A stretch of 64,000 bases of DNA, taken from assembly GCF_018323885.1 (NCBI RefSeq), contig NZ_AP024585.1, positions 682,001 to 746,000 on the forward strand. The letters are read 5' to 3'. A program made the translations under genes and the position numbers. Source of the stretch: Citrobacter amalonaticus (GTDB taxonomy: Bacteria; Pseudomonadota; Gammaproteobacteria; Enterobacterales; Enterobacteriaceae). Below the pieces are notes generated by a model. That model was not told where the DNA came from. It saw nothing but the letters and a program-made list of their open reading frames with translations, and did no database searches. Positions within the stretch are counted from its first letter, which is position 1. The number at the start of each line of letters is the position of its first letter. Positions 29,954-38,933 of the stretch are shown piece after piece.

Positions 29954-30607
29954 ATGAATCAGACGCTACTTTCCTCTTTTGGTACGCCTTTTGAACGTGT
30001 CGAACACGCTCTGTCTGCGCTGCGCGAAGGCCGCGGTGTGATGGTGCTGGATGACGAAGATCGTGAAAACGAAGGCGATATGATTTTCCCGGCAGAAACC
30101 ATGACCGTTGAGCAGATGGCACTGACCATCCGTCACGGTAGCGGTATTGTCTGCCTGTGCATCACCGAAGATCGTCGTAAACAACTCGATCTGCCGATGA
30201 TGGTGGAAAATAACACCAGCGCTTATGGCACCGGTTTTACCGTGACTATTGAAGCGGCGGTAGGTGTTACAACCGGCGTTTCCGCAGCCGATCGCGTGAC
30301 GACCGTTCGTGCGGCGATCGCCGATGGCGCAAAACCTTCCGATCTGAACCGTCCGGGACACGTTTTCCCATTGCGCGCTCAGCCGGGCGGCGTATTGACC
30401 CGCGGTGGCCACACCGAAGCGACCATCGATCTGGTGACGCTGGCGGGCTTCAAACCGGCGGGTGTCCTGTGTGAACTGACCAATGATGATGGCAGCATGG
30501 CGCGTGCGCCGGAGTGCATCGACTTTGCAGGCAAACACAATATGGCTGTTGTGACGATCGAAGACCTGGTGGCTTACCGACAGGCGCACGAACGTAAAGC
30601 CAGCTAA
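29954..30607 (+). CDS. ribB: 3,4-dihydroxy-2-butanone 4-phosphate synthase
   Basis: A 217-residue enzyme with the metal- and substrate-binding motifs [13 protein letters not shown] and RHGSGIVC, and later [24 protein letters not shown]. It converts ribulose 5-phosphate to the four-carbon unit of riboflavin plus formate. Length equals the E. coli protein. It is monofunctional, without a fused GTP cyclohydrolase II domain. An FMN riboswitch precedes it and it stands alone. Confidence 0.98.
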   Translation: MNQTLLSSFGTPFERVEHALSALREGRGVMVLDDEDRENEGDMIFPAETMTVEQMALTIRHGSGIVCLCITEDRRKQLDLPMMVENNTSAYGTGFTVTIEAAVGVTTGVSAADRVTTVRAAIADGAKPSDLNRPGHVFPLRAQPGGVLTRGGHTEATIDLVTLAGFKPAGVLCELTNDDGSMARAPECIDFAGKHNMAVVTIEDLVAYRQAHERKAS

Positions 30608-30614
30608 CTCTGCC

Positions 30615-30649
30615 TTGCCGGATAGTGGTGCAAGCACCTTATCCGGCAA
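30615..30649 (+). repeat. REP palindrome after ribB, possible terminator
   Basis: TTGCCGGATA pairs with TATCCGGCAA around a nested GGTGC/GCACC stem; TTTCGCTTTTTC follows. It is REP-type and probably also ends the ribB transcript. Confidence 0.7.
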
Positions 30650-30750
30650 ATTTCGCTTTTTCAAACATCCTGTCGGTTAATAAACATCCAATCTTTTTCT
30701 CTATGATCGAAATCATCTTTTCGATTTCATACTATGCCAGTATATAATCC

Positions 30751-30809
30751 TACCTACTTATAGGTATGTTAAATTTTAACGCTAAATATCTGTTAATGTT
30801 AAATTTTAA
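30751..30809 (+). promoter_or_regulatory. Candidate operator region: palindrome plus paired direct repeats
   Basis: TACCTA-CTTA-TAGGTA (30751-30766) is a perfect 6-bp inverted repeat. It lies just after a good -10 (TATAAT inside 30741-30748). ATGTTAAATTTTAA occurs at 30766-30779 and again, base for base, at 30796-30809, exactly 30 bp apart. They precede the 58-residue membrane protein gene. No known regulator is implied by the sequence. Confidence 0.4.
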
Positions 30810-30819
30810 GGGTAAAAGG

Positions 30820-30996
30820 ATGTTTATTGCCTGGTACTGGATTGTATTAATTGTTCTGGTGGTCGTGGGATATGTTTGCCACATGAAACGCTACTGTAAG
30901 GCGTTTCGGCAGGATCGTGATGCGCTAATGGAAATCCGCAATAAATTACTTCGTCGTGATGATGAAGAACGCGTCATGACTAAAGAGCAGGAATAA
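30820..30996 (+). CDS. Small single-pass membrane protein, function unknown
   Basis: A 58-residue protein that I do not recognise. It starts at ATG 30820 behind AAGGG and AAAGG. Residues 2-20 form one hydrophobic membrane segment (MFIAWYWIVLIVLVVVGYV). A basic patch HMKRYCKAFRQ follows, then a charged helical tail with Arg/Asp/Glu ending TKEQE. The positive-inside rule puts the tail in the cytoplasm. It lies between ribB and convergent zupT, with its own candidate promoter. An upstream in-frame ATG at 30766 falls inside the direct repeats and is less likely. Confidence 0.65.
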   Translation: MFIAWYWIVLIVLVVVGYVCHMKRYCKAFRQDRDALMEIRNKLLRRDDEERVMTKEQE

Positions 30997-31015
30997 CCGC
31001 TTCCTGCCCTCTCTG

Positions 31016-31789
31016 TTACCCGATCCCCATCGTCTGAAGTATGACCAGACTCAGCCCCATCACCGACATTCCGCACAGAACGCCATAGCTGGGGTTGTTG
31101 TTGGGATCGATCTCTTTTGCCAGCGGCATCAGTTCATCCACCGACAGCGCAACCATAATGCCGGCGACTGCGGCCATAATCGCCGCCATAACGACAGGTG
31201 ACACCAGGCTACCAAGAATTAGCCACGCCAGCACACCGCCCAATATTTCTGCCATCCCGGAAATGCCCGCCCAGAAAATCGCGGTTCGTTTAGAACCGGT
31301 GGCCGCATAGACCGGCCCGGCGACTGCCAGACCTTCCGGAATATTATGCAGGGCAACCGCCAGCGCGACGCCGAATCCTAACTCCAGGTTACTGCTGGCG
31401 GTGACGTAGGTGGCAATTCCTTCCGGGAAGTTGTGCAGACTGATCCCCAGCGTCAGCAGGATGGCGGTACGTTTAATCGAGCCAGGAATCGGCTGCGTTC
31501 TTTTTTGCATCAGATCCTGCGGGTGGGCATGTGGAAGCAGACGATCCAAACCAAAATAACCCAGCAGGCCGATGATAAACATGCCGTAGCCCAGAACTGG
31601 CGGCATTCCCTTTGTACCCAGCGCGGCGGGCAGCATCTCCATCAAAGAGATCAGCAGCATGATCCCGGCGGCAAATCCGAGCGAAAACGCCAGCAGGCGA
31701 TTAGAGGGCTTTTGCCCCAGTACGCCAAGAAACGCGCCAATGAACGTGGCGGCCCCCGCCAGTAAGGTCAGAATTAAAGGTACTGACAT
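31016..31789 (-). CDS. zupT: Zinc (divalent metal) uptake transporter ZupT
   Basis: A 257-residue ZIP-family transporter. It starts at 31789 behind AGGAGT, giving the E. coli length. It has eight membrane segments. The metal-path helices are [14 protein letters not shown] and [14 protein letters not shown], each with His, Asn, Pro and Glu ligands. It imports zinc and also iron, manganese and cobalt at the inner membrane. It is divergent from ygiD, with a perfect palindrome in the shared promoter region. Confidence 0.97.
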   Translation of the reverse strand: MSVPLILTLLAGAATFIGAFLGVLGQKPSNRLLAFSLGFAAGIMLLISLMEMLPAALGTKGMPPVLGYGMFIIGLLGYFGLDRLLPHAHPQDLMQKRTQPIPGSIKRTAILLTLGISLHNFPEGIATYVTASSNLELGFGVALAVALHNIPEGLAVAGPVYAATGSKRTAIFWAGISGMAEILGGVLAWLILGSLVSPVVMAAIMAAVAGIMVALSVDELMPLAKEIDPNNNPSYGVLCGMSVMGLSLVILQTMGIG

Positions 31790-31921
31790 CAATGACTCCT
31801 TATACATCTCGCTGACCTTCAAAATAACTGATGATCATCATCATGGTTATCAGAGTTCTTCATTCATCGAAAGAGGGTATTGTAAGACCATCAAAATGAC
31901 TCCCTGAGTAAGGATATCATC

Positions 31922-32710
31922 ATGTCTTCAATTCGTATGCCAGCATTGTTTTTGGGACACGGCAGTCCGATGAACGTTCTGGAAGATAACCTGTATACCC
32001 GCGCCTGGCAGCAGCTTGGGGAGACACTGCCGCGTCCGAAAGCGATTGTGGTGGTGTCTGCCCACTGGTACACCCGAGGTACCGGCGTCACCGCGATGGA
32101 AGCGCCTAAGACCATTCATGATTTCGGCGGTTTCCCGCAGGCGTTGTACGACACGCATTACCCGGCGCCCGGCTCACCTGAACTGGCGCAGCACCTGGTT
32201 GATTTGCTTGCACCGGTGCCGGTTGCGCTCGACAAAGAAGCCTGGGGCTTTGACCACGGTTCCTGGGGTGTGCTGATAAAGATGTACCCGAATGCCGATA
32301 TCCCCATGGTGCAGTTGAGCATTGATAGCACCAAACCGGCGGCCTGGCATTTTGAAATCGGGCGTAAACTGGCGGCGCTGCGTGATGAAGGCATCATGCT
32401 GGTGGCCAGCGGCAACGTAGTGCATAACCTGCGCACGGCGCGCTGGCACGGCGATAATAACCCGTATCCGTGGGCGACATCGTTCAATGATTTTGTCAAA
32501 GCGAACCTGAGCTGGCAGGGACCGGTTGAGCAGCATCCGTTGGTCAATTATCTCGATCATGAAGGCGGCTCACTGTCGAACCCGACACCGGATCACTATC
32601 TGCCGCTGCTGTATGTGCTGGGCGCATGGGATGGTAAAGAACCGATGACGATCCCGGTTGATGGTATCGAGATGGGCAGCCTGAGTATGCTGTCGGTACA
32701 GGTGGGATGA
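31922..32710 (+). CDS. ygiD: 4,5-DOPA dioxygenase extradiol (YgiD)
   Basis: A 262-residue LigB-type extradiol ring-cleavage enzyme. Metal ligands sit in FLGHGSPMN and in VVVSAHWYTRGTGV, with GFDHGSWGVLIKMYP and the ASGNVVHNL segment completing the active site. The E. coli protein cleaves L-DOPA at 4,5. The natural substrate is uncertain. It is followed by a REP unit and convergent ygiC. Confidence 0.93.
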   Translation: MSSIRMPALFLGHGSPMNVLEDNLYTRAWQQLGETLPRPKAIVVVSAHWYTRGTGVTAMEAPKTIHDFGGFPQALYDTHYPAPGSPELAQHLVDLLAPVPVALDKEAWGFDHGSWGVLIKMYPNADIPMVQLSIDSTKPAAWHFEIGRKLAALRDEGIMLVASGNVVHNLRTARWHGDNNPYPWATSFNDFVKANLSWQGPVEQHPLVNYLDHEGGSLSNPTPDHYLPLLYVLGAWDGKEPMTIPVDGIEMGSLSMLSVQVG

Positions 32711-32713
32711 TTA

Positions 32714-32746
32714 ATGCCGGGTAAGGCGGAGTCGCCACCCGGCGTT
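32714..32746. repeat. REP unit between ygiD and ygiC
   Basis: ATGCCGGGTAAGGCGGAGTC followed by GCCACCCGGCGT is a REP palindrome between convergent genes. Confidence 0.85.
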
Positions 32747-32751
32747 CTCAA

Positions 32752-33912
32752 TTACTCGACAAAAATATGCGGGTAGAAGCGGGACAGATCCTGAGTGATC
32801 AGCGCTCTGTCTTCGCGAATACCGATCCCGGCAGGCTGATCGTTGATCAACCAGCTACCGATCAGCATATAACTGTCGCCAAATTTCGGCAGTTGATGAA
32901 ACTGCTGTACGATCATGCCTTCTTCACCGTACGGTCCTTCCACTGCTTCGATTGTTTTACCGTTCTCGATAATGGAGACGTTTGCGCCTTCACGCGAGAA
33001 GATCGGTTTCACGACGAACTTTTCCATCTGCGGATAATCGTCTTCGGCGAAATAAGCGGGAAGCAGGTTCGGATGGTTCGGGAACATTTCCCACAGCAGC
33101 GGCAACAGCGCCTTGTTGGAGATAATGCTTTTCCAGGCCGGCTCCAGCCAGCGCACGCCAGCGTCTTCCAGCTTAGTGGAAAACATCTCGCGCAGCATAA
33201 ACTCCCACGGATAGAGTTTGAACAGGTTGGCTATCACCTGATCCTGTAAATCCGTGAACTGACCTTTTTCACCCAGCCCAATATCTTCGATATAGAGGAA
33301 TTCAGTGGCGATCTCCGCTTCCGCTGCACAATCCTGCAGATACTGAATGGTGCCGCGATCTTCAACCGTATCACGACAGCAGGTCAGATGCAGAAGCTGG
33401 AAGCCGTACTGCTCACGCAGCTCGGCGAAGCGCTCGATGAGCTTTTCCTGCAGGCTGTTAAACTGGTCGCTGCCTTCCGGCAGATTGCCCGCATTGATCT
33501 GATCTTCAAGCCAGATCCACTGGAAAAACGCCGCTTCGTACAGCGAGGTCGGAGTATCGGCGTTGTTCTCCAGCAGCTTCGGTTCGCCAGAGCCATCCCA
33601 CGCCAGATCAAGACGCGAGTAGAGCGACGGCTGGTTTGTCTGCCAGGACTGACGAACAAAGCCCCAGGTGTGCTTAGGAATACGGAATTTGGTCATTAGT
33701 TCGTCGCTGGCGATCACTTTCTCGACCACCTTGAGACACATCTGGTGCAGCTCAGCGGTCACATCTTCCAGCTTTTCAACCTGGGCAAGCGTGAGTTTGT
33801 AATAGGCATCTTCACACCAGTACGGTTCGCCGTACATGGTGTGAAAATTAAAACCGTATTCCGTGGCTTTATCGCGCCAGTCCGGGCGTTCGGTAATACT
33901 GACTCTTTCCAT
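32752..33912 (-). CDS. ygiC: Glutathionylspermidine synthase-family ATP-grasp ligase YgiC
   Basis: A 386-residue protein with the ATP-grasp synthetase fold of the Gsp synthetase domain. Characteristic segments are [39 protein letters not shown] and [17 protein letters not shown]. It lacks an amidase domain. Activity has not been shown for the E. coli homologue as far as I know. It lies five bases after ygiB and is part of the tolC-ygiB-ygiC group. Confidence 0.93.
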   Translation of the reverse strand: MERVSITERPDWRDKATEYGFNFHTMYGEPYWCEDAYYKLTLAQVEKLEDVTAELHQMCLKVVEKVIASDELMTKFRIPKHTWGFVRQSWQTNQPSLYSRLDLAWDGSGEPKLLENNADTPTSLYEAAFFQWIWLEDQINAGNLPEGSDQFNSLQEKLIERFAELREQYGFQLLHLTCCRDTVEDRGTIQYLQDCAAEAEIATEFLYIEDIGLGEKGQFTDLQDQVIANLFKLYPWEFMLREMFSTKLEDAGVRWLEPAWKSIISNKALLPLLWEMFPNHPNLLPAYFAEDDYPQMEKFVVKPIFSREGANVSIIENGKTIEAVEGPYGEEGMIVQQFHQLPKFGDSYMLIGSWLINDQPAGIGIREDRALITQDLSRFYPHIFVE

Positions 33913-33917
33913 GCGTA

Positions 33918-34583
33918 TCAGCCACCCATTGAACGCGTGGAGGTGCCGCTTGCGCTACGCTGCATGGCGCTCTGTTTGGCTACAGATTCACCGAAGCCGC
34001 CGCGCGTTACGGTAGAGGTGGTTGCCGGTTTCGGCGCCATGGCGGTTTTAGGAACCGTCATCGTACGACCAGGCTGTGCGGCGCCGTAGTTTTTACCACC
34101 CGCATCGGTGTATTTACCGTAAGCCGGGCTGGCCGGGTTTTTCGAGCTGAACAGCGGTTGCTGCGCAAAGCCCGCGCCGCCGCCCATCATGCGGCCCATC
34201 ATATAGCCCGCCATCAGAGGCATCCAGAAACTGCCGCTGGACTGCTGTGCCTGCGCTTCTGGCGCCATGCCTGCCTGAGCAGGGGCTTGCTGACACTGGC
34301 CTTCACCGAACTCAGCGATACAATCTTCGCGAGTGGCATATTTTGGCGCGGTACGTTCCGCTTCTTTCAGCGCATTGTTGTATGTGGTGGTACATTCTGC
34401 ACTTTTACCCGGATTGGCTGCCGAGCAGTCATCCGCATTCTGATACAGCGATACGGTTTCATCGCTTTTCTCACAGCCCGCCAGCATAAACACAGCGGTA
34501 ACGGCTAACGCCACAGGCGTCAGATGGCGTGCGCTCCAGCTTTTGCGGAACGAGGCGTGATGGATGGATTTTGTCCGTTTCAT
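33918..34583 (-). CDS. ygiB: UPF0441 family lipoprotein-like protein YgiB
   Basis: A 221-residue protein with a basic N-terminus, a hydrophobic segment and LAGC ([12 protein letters not shown] near residue 36), a probable lipobox. A Cys-containing periplasmic domain follows, then low-complexity Gly/Met-rich ([12 protein letters not shown]) and Ser/Thr/Arg-rich C-terminal regions. In E. coli ygiB is co-transcribed with tolC and ygiC in the mar/sox/rob regulon; function is unknown. The gene lies between tolC and ygiC here too. Confidence 0.92.
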   Translation of the reverse strand: MKRTKSIHHASFRKSWSARHLTPVALAVTAVFMLAGCEKSDETVSLYQNADDCSAANPGKSAECTTTYNNALKEAERTAPKYATREDCIAEFGEGQCQQAPAQAGMAPEAQAQQSSGSFWMPLMAGYMMGRMMGGGAGFAQQPLFSSKNPASPAYGKYTDAGGKNYGAAQPGRTMTVPKTAMAPKPATTSTVTRGGFGESVAKQSAMQRSASGTSTRSMGG

Positions 34584-34732
34584 TTTCGTCTTTCCTGGAC
34601 CCAGTGGTTATTACTGCTCAGGATAGAGGATGAGTGGTTGAAAATGAAGCGAGAAGAGGCGGGAATGCGGAACAATGGCGGGATCTTTACGTTGCCTTAC
34701 GTTCAGACGGGGCCGCAGCCCCGTCATCGCGT

Positions 34733-36217
34733 TTAATTACGGAACGGATTTTTACCGTTGCTGCTGGAAGAACGTACCGACGCCGGTTGCGTGGCGGGCG
34801 CTGTCGCGTTGGCGGCATAGCCGTCAGCGTTCGCGTCCATCTGCGGGGTTTCCGGCGCGACGTGTTCCGGCGAGGTGGAGATCGGTTTGCCCAACGTGTT
34901 GTTCAGCGCCACCAGATCCTGCTCGTTCAACGTACCCAGCGCTGACTTGATATTCAGCTGGTTGATCAGGTAGTTATAACGCGCATTCGCCAGTTGCTGC
35001 TTGGCGTTGTACAGCGTGGTGGTCGCATCCAATACATCAACGATAGTACGTGTACCCACGGAGTAGCCTGCTTCCATCGCGTCTAATGAGCTCTGGGCGG
35101 AAACCACCGCTTGTTTGTACGCGTTAATGCTGCTGATTGACGCATTGATATTGTTGAAGGAAGAACGTACGGTCTGCACTACGCTACGGTGGGCACTTTC
35201 CAGTTGCTCACTGGCGCCAACAAAGTTGTATTGCGCCTGTTTCACCTGCGAGTTCACCATCCCGCCCTGATAAATCGGCAGCGAGAAGCTCAGGCCGACT
35301 TTGTTCTGGCCCATGTTGCTGTCGTCATACTGGGAGCCTACCGCGCTGCCGCGGGTTTTCGAACCACTGTAGGAGGTATCAGATACGCCGGTAGAGGCAG
35401 TTAAGTCCAGCGTTGGCAGGTGACCATCCTGCGCCTGGCGAATCTGCTCACGTGCCAGATCCTGGCTCAGACGCGCCTGCAACAACGTCAGGTTGCGGTT
35501 TTCGGCTTCTTTCAGCAGGGCGTTCACCGCCTGCGGCTTGTCGGTTTTGAAGCTGTCAACGTTCAGCGATGCCAGCTCCGGGTAGTAGTTGCCGGTAACC
35601 TGACGCAGTTCTTCAACCGCATTGTCGAGATCGTTACGGGCGGTCACTTCGTTGGCCAGCACGGTATCGTATTGCGAACGGGCGTTTTGCACGTCAGTGA
35701 TGGCCACCAGACCCACGTTGAAACGCTGGGTGGTTTGATCCAACTGACGATAAATCGCCTCTTTCTGCGCCTGGGTGTAAGAGAGAACGTCAATGGCGTT
35801 CAGCACTTTAAAATAGGCGCTCGCGGTGTTGAGGATCAGCGTCTGCTGGTCCGTCTGGAAAGTCACGTCCTGAATACCCGCCGATTTTTCCTGCAGGGTC
35901 AGCGCACGCCATTTCGACATATCGAAAAGGGTCTGCGTTAATTGCAAGGACGCGCTGGTGGCATTTGAGTTCACGCCGTTAGCATCGCGGTAGCCGTTGC
36001 TGTAGGTGTAATCGGCACCTAAGCCCAGTTGAGGCAGTAAAGGACTACGTGCTTCGTTGATTTTTTCGAATGCAGCATCGCGATCGGCGGCGGATTTACG
36101 CAATTCCGGGTTGCTCAGGCGTGCTTGCTGATAAACTTGCATCAGGTTCTCTGCCTGGCTCAGTGTGCTGAACCCCGACAGGCTCAGGCCGATAAGGATG
36201 GGGAGCAATTTCTTCAT
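34733..36217 (-). CDS. tolC: Outer-membrane efflux channel TolC
   Basis: The ATG at 36217 is chosen because AAGGA is correctly spaced for it; the ATG six bases upstream is too close. The 494-residue protein has a signal peptide (cleaved at STLSQA/ENLM) and two outer-membrane efflux repeats. Each has long helices with NAR..YDTVLANEV and the periplasmic coiled-coil tip, and the tail is variable and Asn/Pro-rich. It forms a trimeric channel for AcrAB, MacAB and haemolysin-type exporters. The divergent space to nudF contains TTTGCACCAATTTACCAC, which only partly resembles a mar box. Confidence 0.97.
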   Translation of the reverse strand: MKKLLPILIGLSLSGFSTLSQAENLMQVYQQARLSNPELRKSAADRDAAFEKINEARSPLLPQLGLGADYTYSNGYRDANGVNSNATSASLQLTQTLFDMSKWRALTLQEKSAGIQDVTFQTDQQTLILNTASAYFKVLNAIDVLSYTQAQKEAIYRQLDQTTQRFNVGLVAITDVQNARSQYDTVLANEVTARNDLDNAVEELRQVTGNYYPELASLNVDSFKTDKPQAVNALLKEAENRNLTLLQARLSQDLAREQIRQAQDGHLPTLDLTASTGVSDTSYSGSKTRGSAVGSQYDDSNMGQNKVGLSFSLPIYQGGMVNSQVKQAQYNFVGASEQLESAHRSVVQTVRSSFNNINASISSINAYKQAVVSAQSSLDAMEAGYSVGTRTIVDVLDATTTLYNAKQQLANARYNYLINQLNIKSALGTLNEQDLVALNNTLGKPISTSPEHVAPETPQMDANADGYAANATAPATQPASVRSSSSNGKNPFRN

Positions 36218-36421
36218 TTGCATTCCTTGTTGTGAAGCAGTATTTAGCGCTGATCAAATTTTAAAAATAATTGCTGATTCTAGCAGAATCCGCCACCGCA
36301 AAAAGTTGGCGTTCTGTGCCATCAGGCGTTAATTTGCACCAATTTACCACAAGGTCGATGAAACGGCAGTCAAACGCCCTTGAAATTCACATTTAAATCA
36401 CTATTGGTACAGGACGGCACA

Positions 36422-37054
36422 ATGCGCAAATCAGGCAACTCGCCAGTAACTTTCGCCAAAAACGATGTAGAAATTATTGCACGAGAAACGCTATATCGCG
36501 GTTTTTTTTCGCTGGATCTTTATCGCTTTCGCCACCGTTTGTTCAACGGTGAAATGAGCCAGGAAGTGCGTAGAGAAATTTTTGAGCGCGGCCATGCGGC
36601 AGTCTTGCTACCCTTTGACCCTGAGCGGGATGAAGTGGTGTTAGTTGAGCAGGTGCGCATCGCGGCCTATGACACCAGTGAAACGCCGTGGCTACTGGAA
36701 ATGGTGGCCGGGATGATCGAAGAGGGTGAAAGCGTTGAGGATGTGGCCCGCCGTGAAGCGATGGAAGAGGCCGGCATTGAGGTAAAACGGACGAAACCGG
36801 TGCTCAGTTTTCTGGCAAGCCCTGGCGGCACCAGTGAGCGCTCGTCAATTATGGTGGGTGAAGTGGACGCCACGACCGCAAACGGGATTCACGGTCTGGC
36901 TGATGAAAACGAAGACATTCGGGTTCATGTGGTAAGCCGGGAGCAGGCTTACCGTTGGGTAGAAGAGGGGAAAATTGATAACGCGGCTTCGGTCATCGCC
37001 CTGCAATGGCTGCAACTGCACTATAAAGAGCTAATAAACGAGTGGAAAAAATGA
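36422..37054 (+). CDS. nudF: ADP-ribose pyrophosphatase NudF
   Basis: A 210-residue Nudix hydrolase. The start at 36422 has AGGA upstream; an earlier ATG at 36380 is not conserved. The Nudix box is complete: [23 protein letters not shown]. It cleaves ADP-ribose to AMP and ribose 5-phosphate. It overlaps yqiB by four bases (ATGA) and is the first gene of nudF-yqiB-cpdA-yqiA-parE. Confidence 0.96.
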   Translation: MRKSGNSPVTFAKNDVEIIARETLYRGFFSLDLYRFRHRLFNGEMSQEVRREIFERGHAAVLLPFDPERDEVVLVEQVRIAAYDTSETPWLLEMVAGMIEEGESVEDVARREAMEEAGIEVKRTKPVLSFLASPGGTSERSSIMVGEVDATTANGIHGLADENEDIRVHVVSREQAYRWVEEGKIDNAASVIALQWLQLHYKELINEWKK

Positions 37055-37473
37055 AGCGCTATACACCTGACTTCCCTGAAATGATGCGTCTTTGCGAAAC
37101 GAACTTTTCGCAACTGCGACGTCTGCTGCCGCGTAATGATGCGCCTGGCGAAACGGTGAGTTACCAGGTGGGCAACGCACAATATCGGATTACGATCGTT
37201 GAATCGACCCGATACACCACGCTGGTGACCATCGAGCAGACGGCGCCGACCATCACCTACTGGAGCCTGCCGTCACTGACTGTACGGCTCTACCATGACG
37301 CAATGGTCGCCGAAGTGTGTTCAAGTCAGCAGATCTTTCGCTTCAAAGCACGGTATGATTATCCAAATAAAAAGTTGCATCAACGCGACGAAAAGCATCA
37401 AATTAATCAGTTTCTGGCCGATTGGCTGCGATACTGCTTAGCACATGGAGCGATGGCGATTCCGGTTTACTAG
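37051..37473 (+). CDS. yqiB: DUF1249 protein YqiB
   Basis: A 140-residue cytoplasmic protein, as in E. coli, starting [16 protein letters not shown]. The ATG at 37051 overlaps the nudF stop; a GTG three codons earlier is not needed. Conserved stretches include [23 protein letters not shown] and [22 protein letters not shown]. Function is unknown. Its fixed position between nudF and cpdA suggests co-expression. Confidence 0.92.
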   Translation: MKRYTPDFPEMMRLCETNFSQLRRLLPRNDAPGETVSYQVGNAQYRITIVESTRYTTLVTIEQTAPTITYWSLPSLTVRLYHDAMVAEVCSSQQIFRFKARYDYPNKKLHQRDEKHQINQFLADWLRYCLAHGAMAIPVY

Positions 37474-37497
37474 CGTCGTGAAACCTAAGGACACCAT

Positions 37498-38325
37498 TTG
37501 GAAAGCCTGTTAAACCTTTCTCTGGCTGGTGAGGCCAGGGTCAGGATCTTACAAATTACTGATACTCACCTGTTTGCCGAAAAGCACGAAACGCTATTGG
37601 GCGTAAACACCTGGGAAAGCTACCAGGCCGTGTTGGATGCCATTCATGCCGAGGGGCAGGAATACGATCTGATCGTGGCGACAGGTGATTTAGCTCAGGA
37701 TCAAACCTCTGCGGCTTATCAGCATTTTGCTGAAGGCATCGCAAGCTTTCGTGCGCCTTGCGTTTGGTTGCCCGGTAATCATGACTTCCAGCCTGCGATG
37801 TATAGCGCATTACAAGAGGCGGGGATCTCCCCTGCAAAATGCGTCATGGTTGGCGAGCAGTGGCAAATTCTGCTGCTGGACAGTCAGGTCTTCGGCGTAC
37901 CTCACGGTGAACTGAGCGAATTTCAGCTCGAGTGGCTGGAGCGTAAACTTGCTGCGGCCCCTGAGCGTCACACTCTGTTGCTTCTGCATCATCACCCCAT
38001 GCCTGCGGGATGCAGTTGGCTGGATCAACACAGCCTGCGTAACGCGGCGGAACTGGACAACGTGCTGGTGAATTATCCGCGCGTGAAATATCTGCTTTGC
38101 GGGCCTATTCATCAGGAACTGGATCTCGACTGGAATGGCCGCCGTCTGCTGGCGACGCCCTCCACCTGCGTTCAGTTCAAACCCCATTGTGCGAACTTTA
38201 CCCTTGATAGCATCGGCCCTGGCTGGCGTACGCTGGAGCTGTTTGCCGACGGTACGTTGAAAACAGACGTCTGTCGTTTGCAAGGGACTGAGTTCCGACC
38301 TGATACCGCTTCTGAAGGCTACTGA
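37498..38325 (+). CDS. cpdA: 3',5'-cyclic AMP phosphodiesterase CpdA, with altered metal motif
   Basis: A 275-residue class III phosphodiesterase, same length as E. coli, with a TTG start at 37498 that E. coli also uses. Metal ligands Asp22 and His24 (QITDTH), Asp64 (ATGDLAQ), Asn94 (PGNHDF) and the HHHP histidine near 164 are present. The last motif, GHIH in the family, reads GPIH (codon CCT at 38104-38106, residue 203): the first His is Pro. One base change from CAT would do this. The frame is otherwise intact. cAMP hydrolysis may be reduced or lost. It precedes yqiA with overlapping stop and start. Confidence 0.93.
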   Translation: MESLLNLSLAGEARVRILQITDTHLFAEKHETLLGVNTWESYQAVLDAIHAEGQEYDLIVATGDLAQDQTSAAYQHFAEGIASFRAPCVWLPGNHDFQPAMYSALQEAGISPAKCVMVGEQWQILLLDSQVFGVPHGELSEFQLEWLERKLAAAPERHTLLLLHHHPMPAGCSWLDQHSLRNAAELDNVLVNYPRVKYLLCGPIHQELDLDWNGRRLLATPSTCVQFKPHCANFTLDSIGPGWRTLELFADGTLKTDVCRLQGTEFRPDTASEGY

Positions 38326-38906
38326 TGTCTACGCTTCTTTACCTGCACGGCTTCAATAGCTCGCCCCGTTCGGCGAAGGCCTGCCTGCTGAAAAACTGGC
38401 TGCACGAACACTATCCTCATGTCGAGATGGTTGTGCCGCAGCTGCCGCCGTATCCGGCCGATGCCGCAGAGATGCTGGAGTCTATCGTACTGGAGCATGG
38501 CGGCGAGGCGCTGGGCGTGGTGGGATCATCATTAGGCGGTTATTACGCCACCTGGCTGTCACAGTGCTTTATGCTGCCCGCGGTTGTCGTCAACCCGGCT
38601 GTCCGGCCATTTGAACTGTTGACTGACTACCTCGGTCAGAACGAGAACCCCTACACGGGGCAGCAATATGTGCTAGAGTCACGCCATATTTACGATCTTA
38701 AAGTCATGCAGATCGACCCGCTGGAAGCGTCGGATTTAATCTGGCTGCTGCAACAGACGGGAGATGAAGTGCTGGACTACCGCCAGGCAGTGGCGTATTA
38801 CGCCTCATGCCGCCAGACTGTTATTGAAGGTGGAAACCATGCATTCACGGGCTTCGAAGATTATTTCAACCCGATTGTCGATTTCCTTGGACTGCACAGT
38901 TGCTGA
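38325..38906 (+). CDS. yqiA: Esterase YqiA
   Basis: A 193-residue alpha/beta-hydrolase of the UPF0227 group. It begins [14 protein letters not shown] (oxyanion region), has the nucleophile in [11 protein letters not shown], and the catalytic His in [12 protein letters not shown] near the end. The E. coli protein acts on short and medium acyl esters in vitro. Its ATG shares a base with the cpdA TGA. It lies 27 bp before parE. Confidence 0.93.
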   Translation: MSTLLYLHGFNSSPRSAKACLLKNWLHEHYPHVEMVVPQLPPYPADAAEMLESIVLEHGGEALGVVGSSLGGYYATWLSQCFMLPAVVVNPAVRPFELLTDYLGQNENPYTGQQYVLESRHIYDLKVMQIDPLEASDLIWLLQQTGDEVLDYRQAVAYYASCRQTVIEGGNHAFTGFEDYFNPIVDFLGLHSC

Positions 38907-38933
38907 CAATCATTTCGAATTGCTATTAAAACC

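Noticed and set aside
34707..34724. ACGGGGC/GCCCCGT hairpin after tolC as a terminator
   Set aside because: There is no T-run on the minus strand, and ygiB and ygiC follow as in the E. coli tolC operon.
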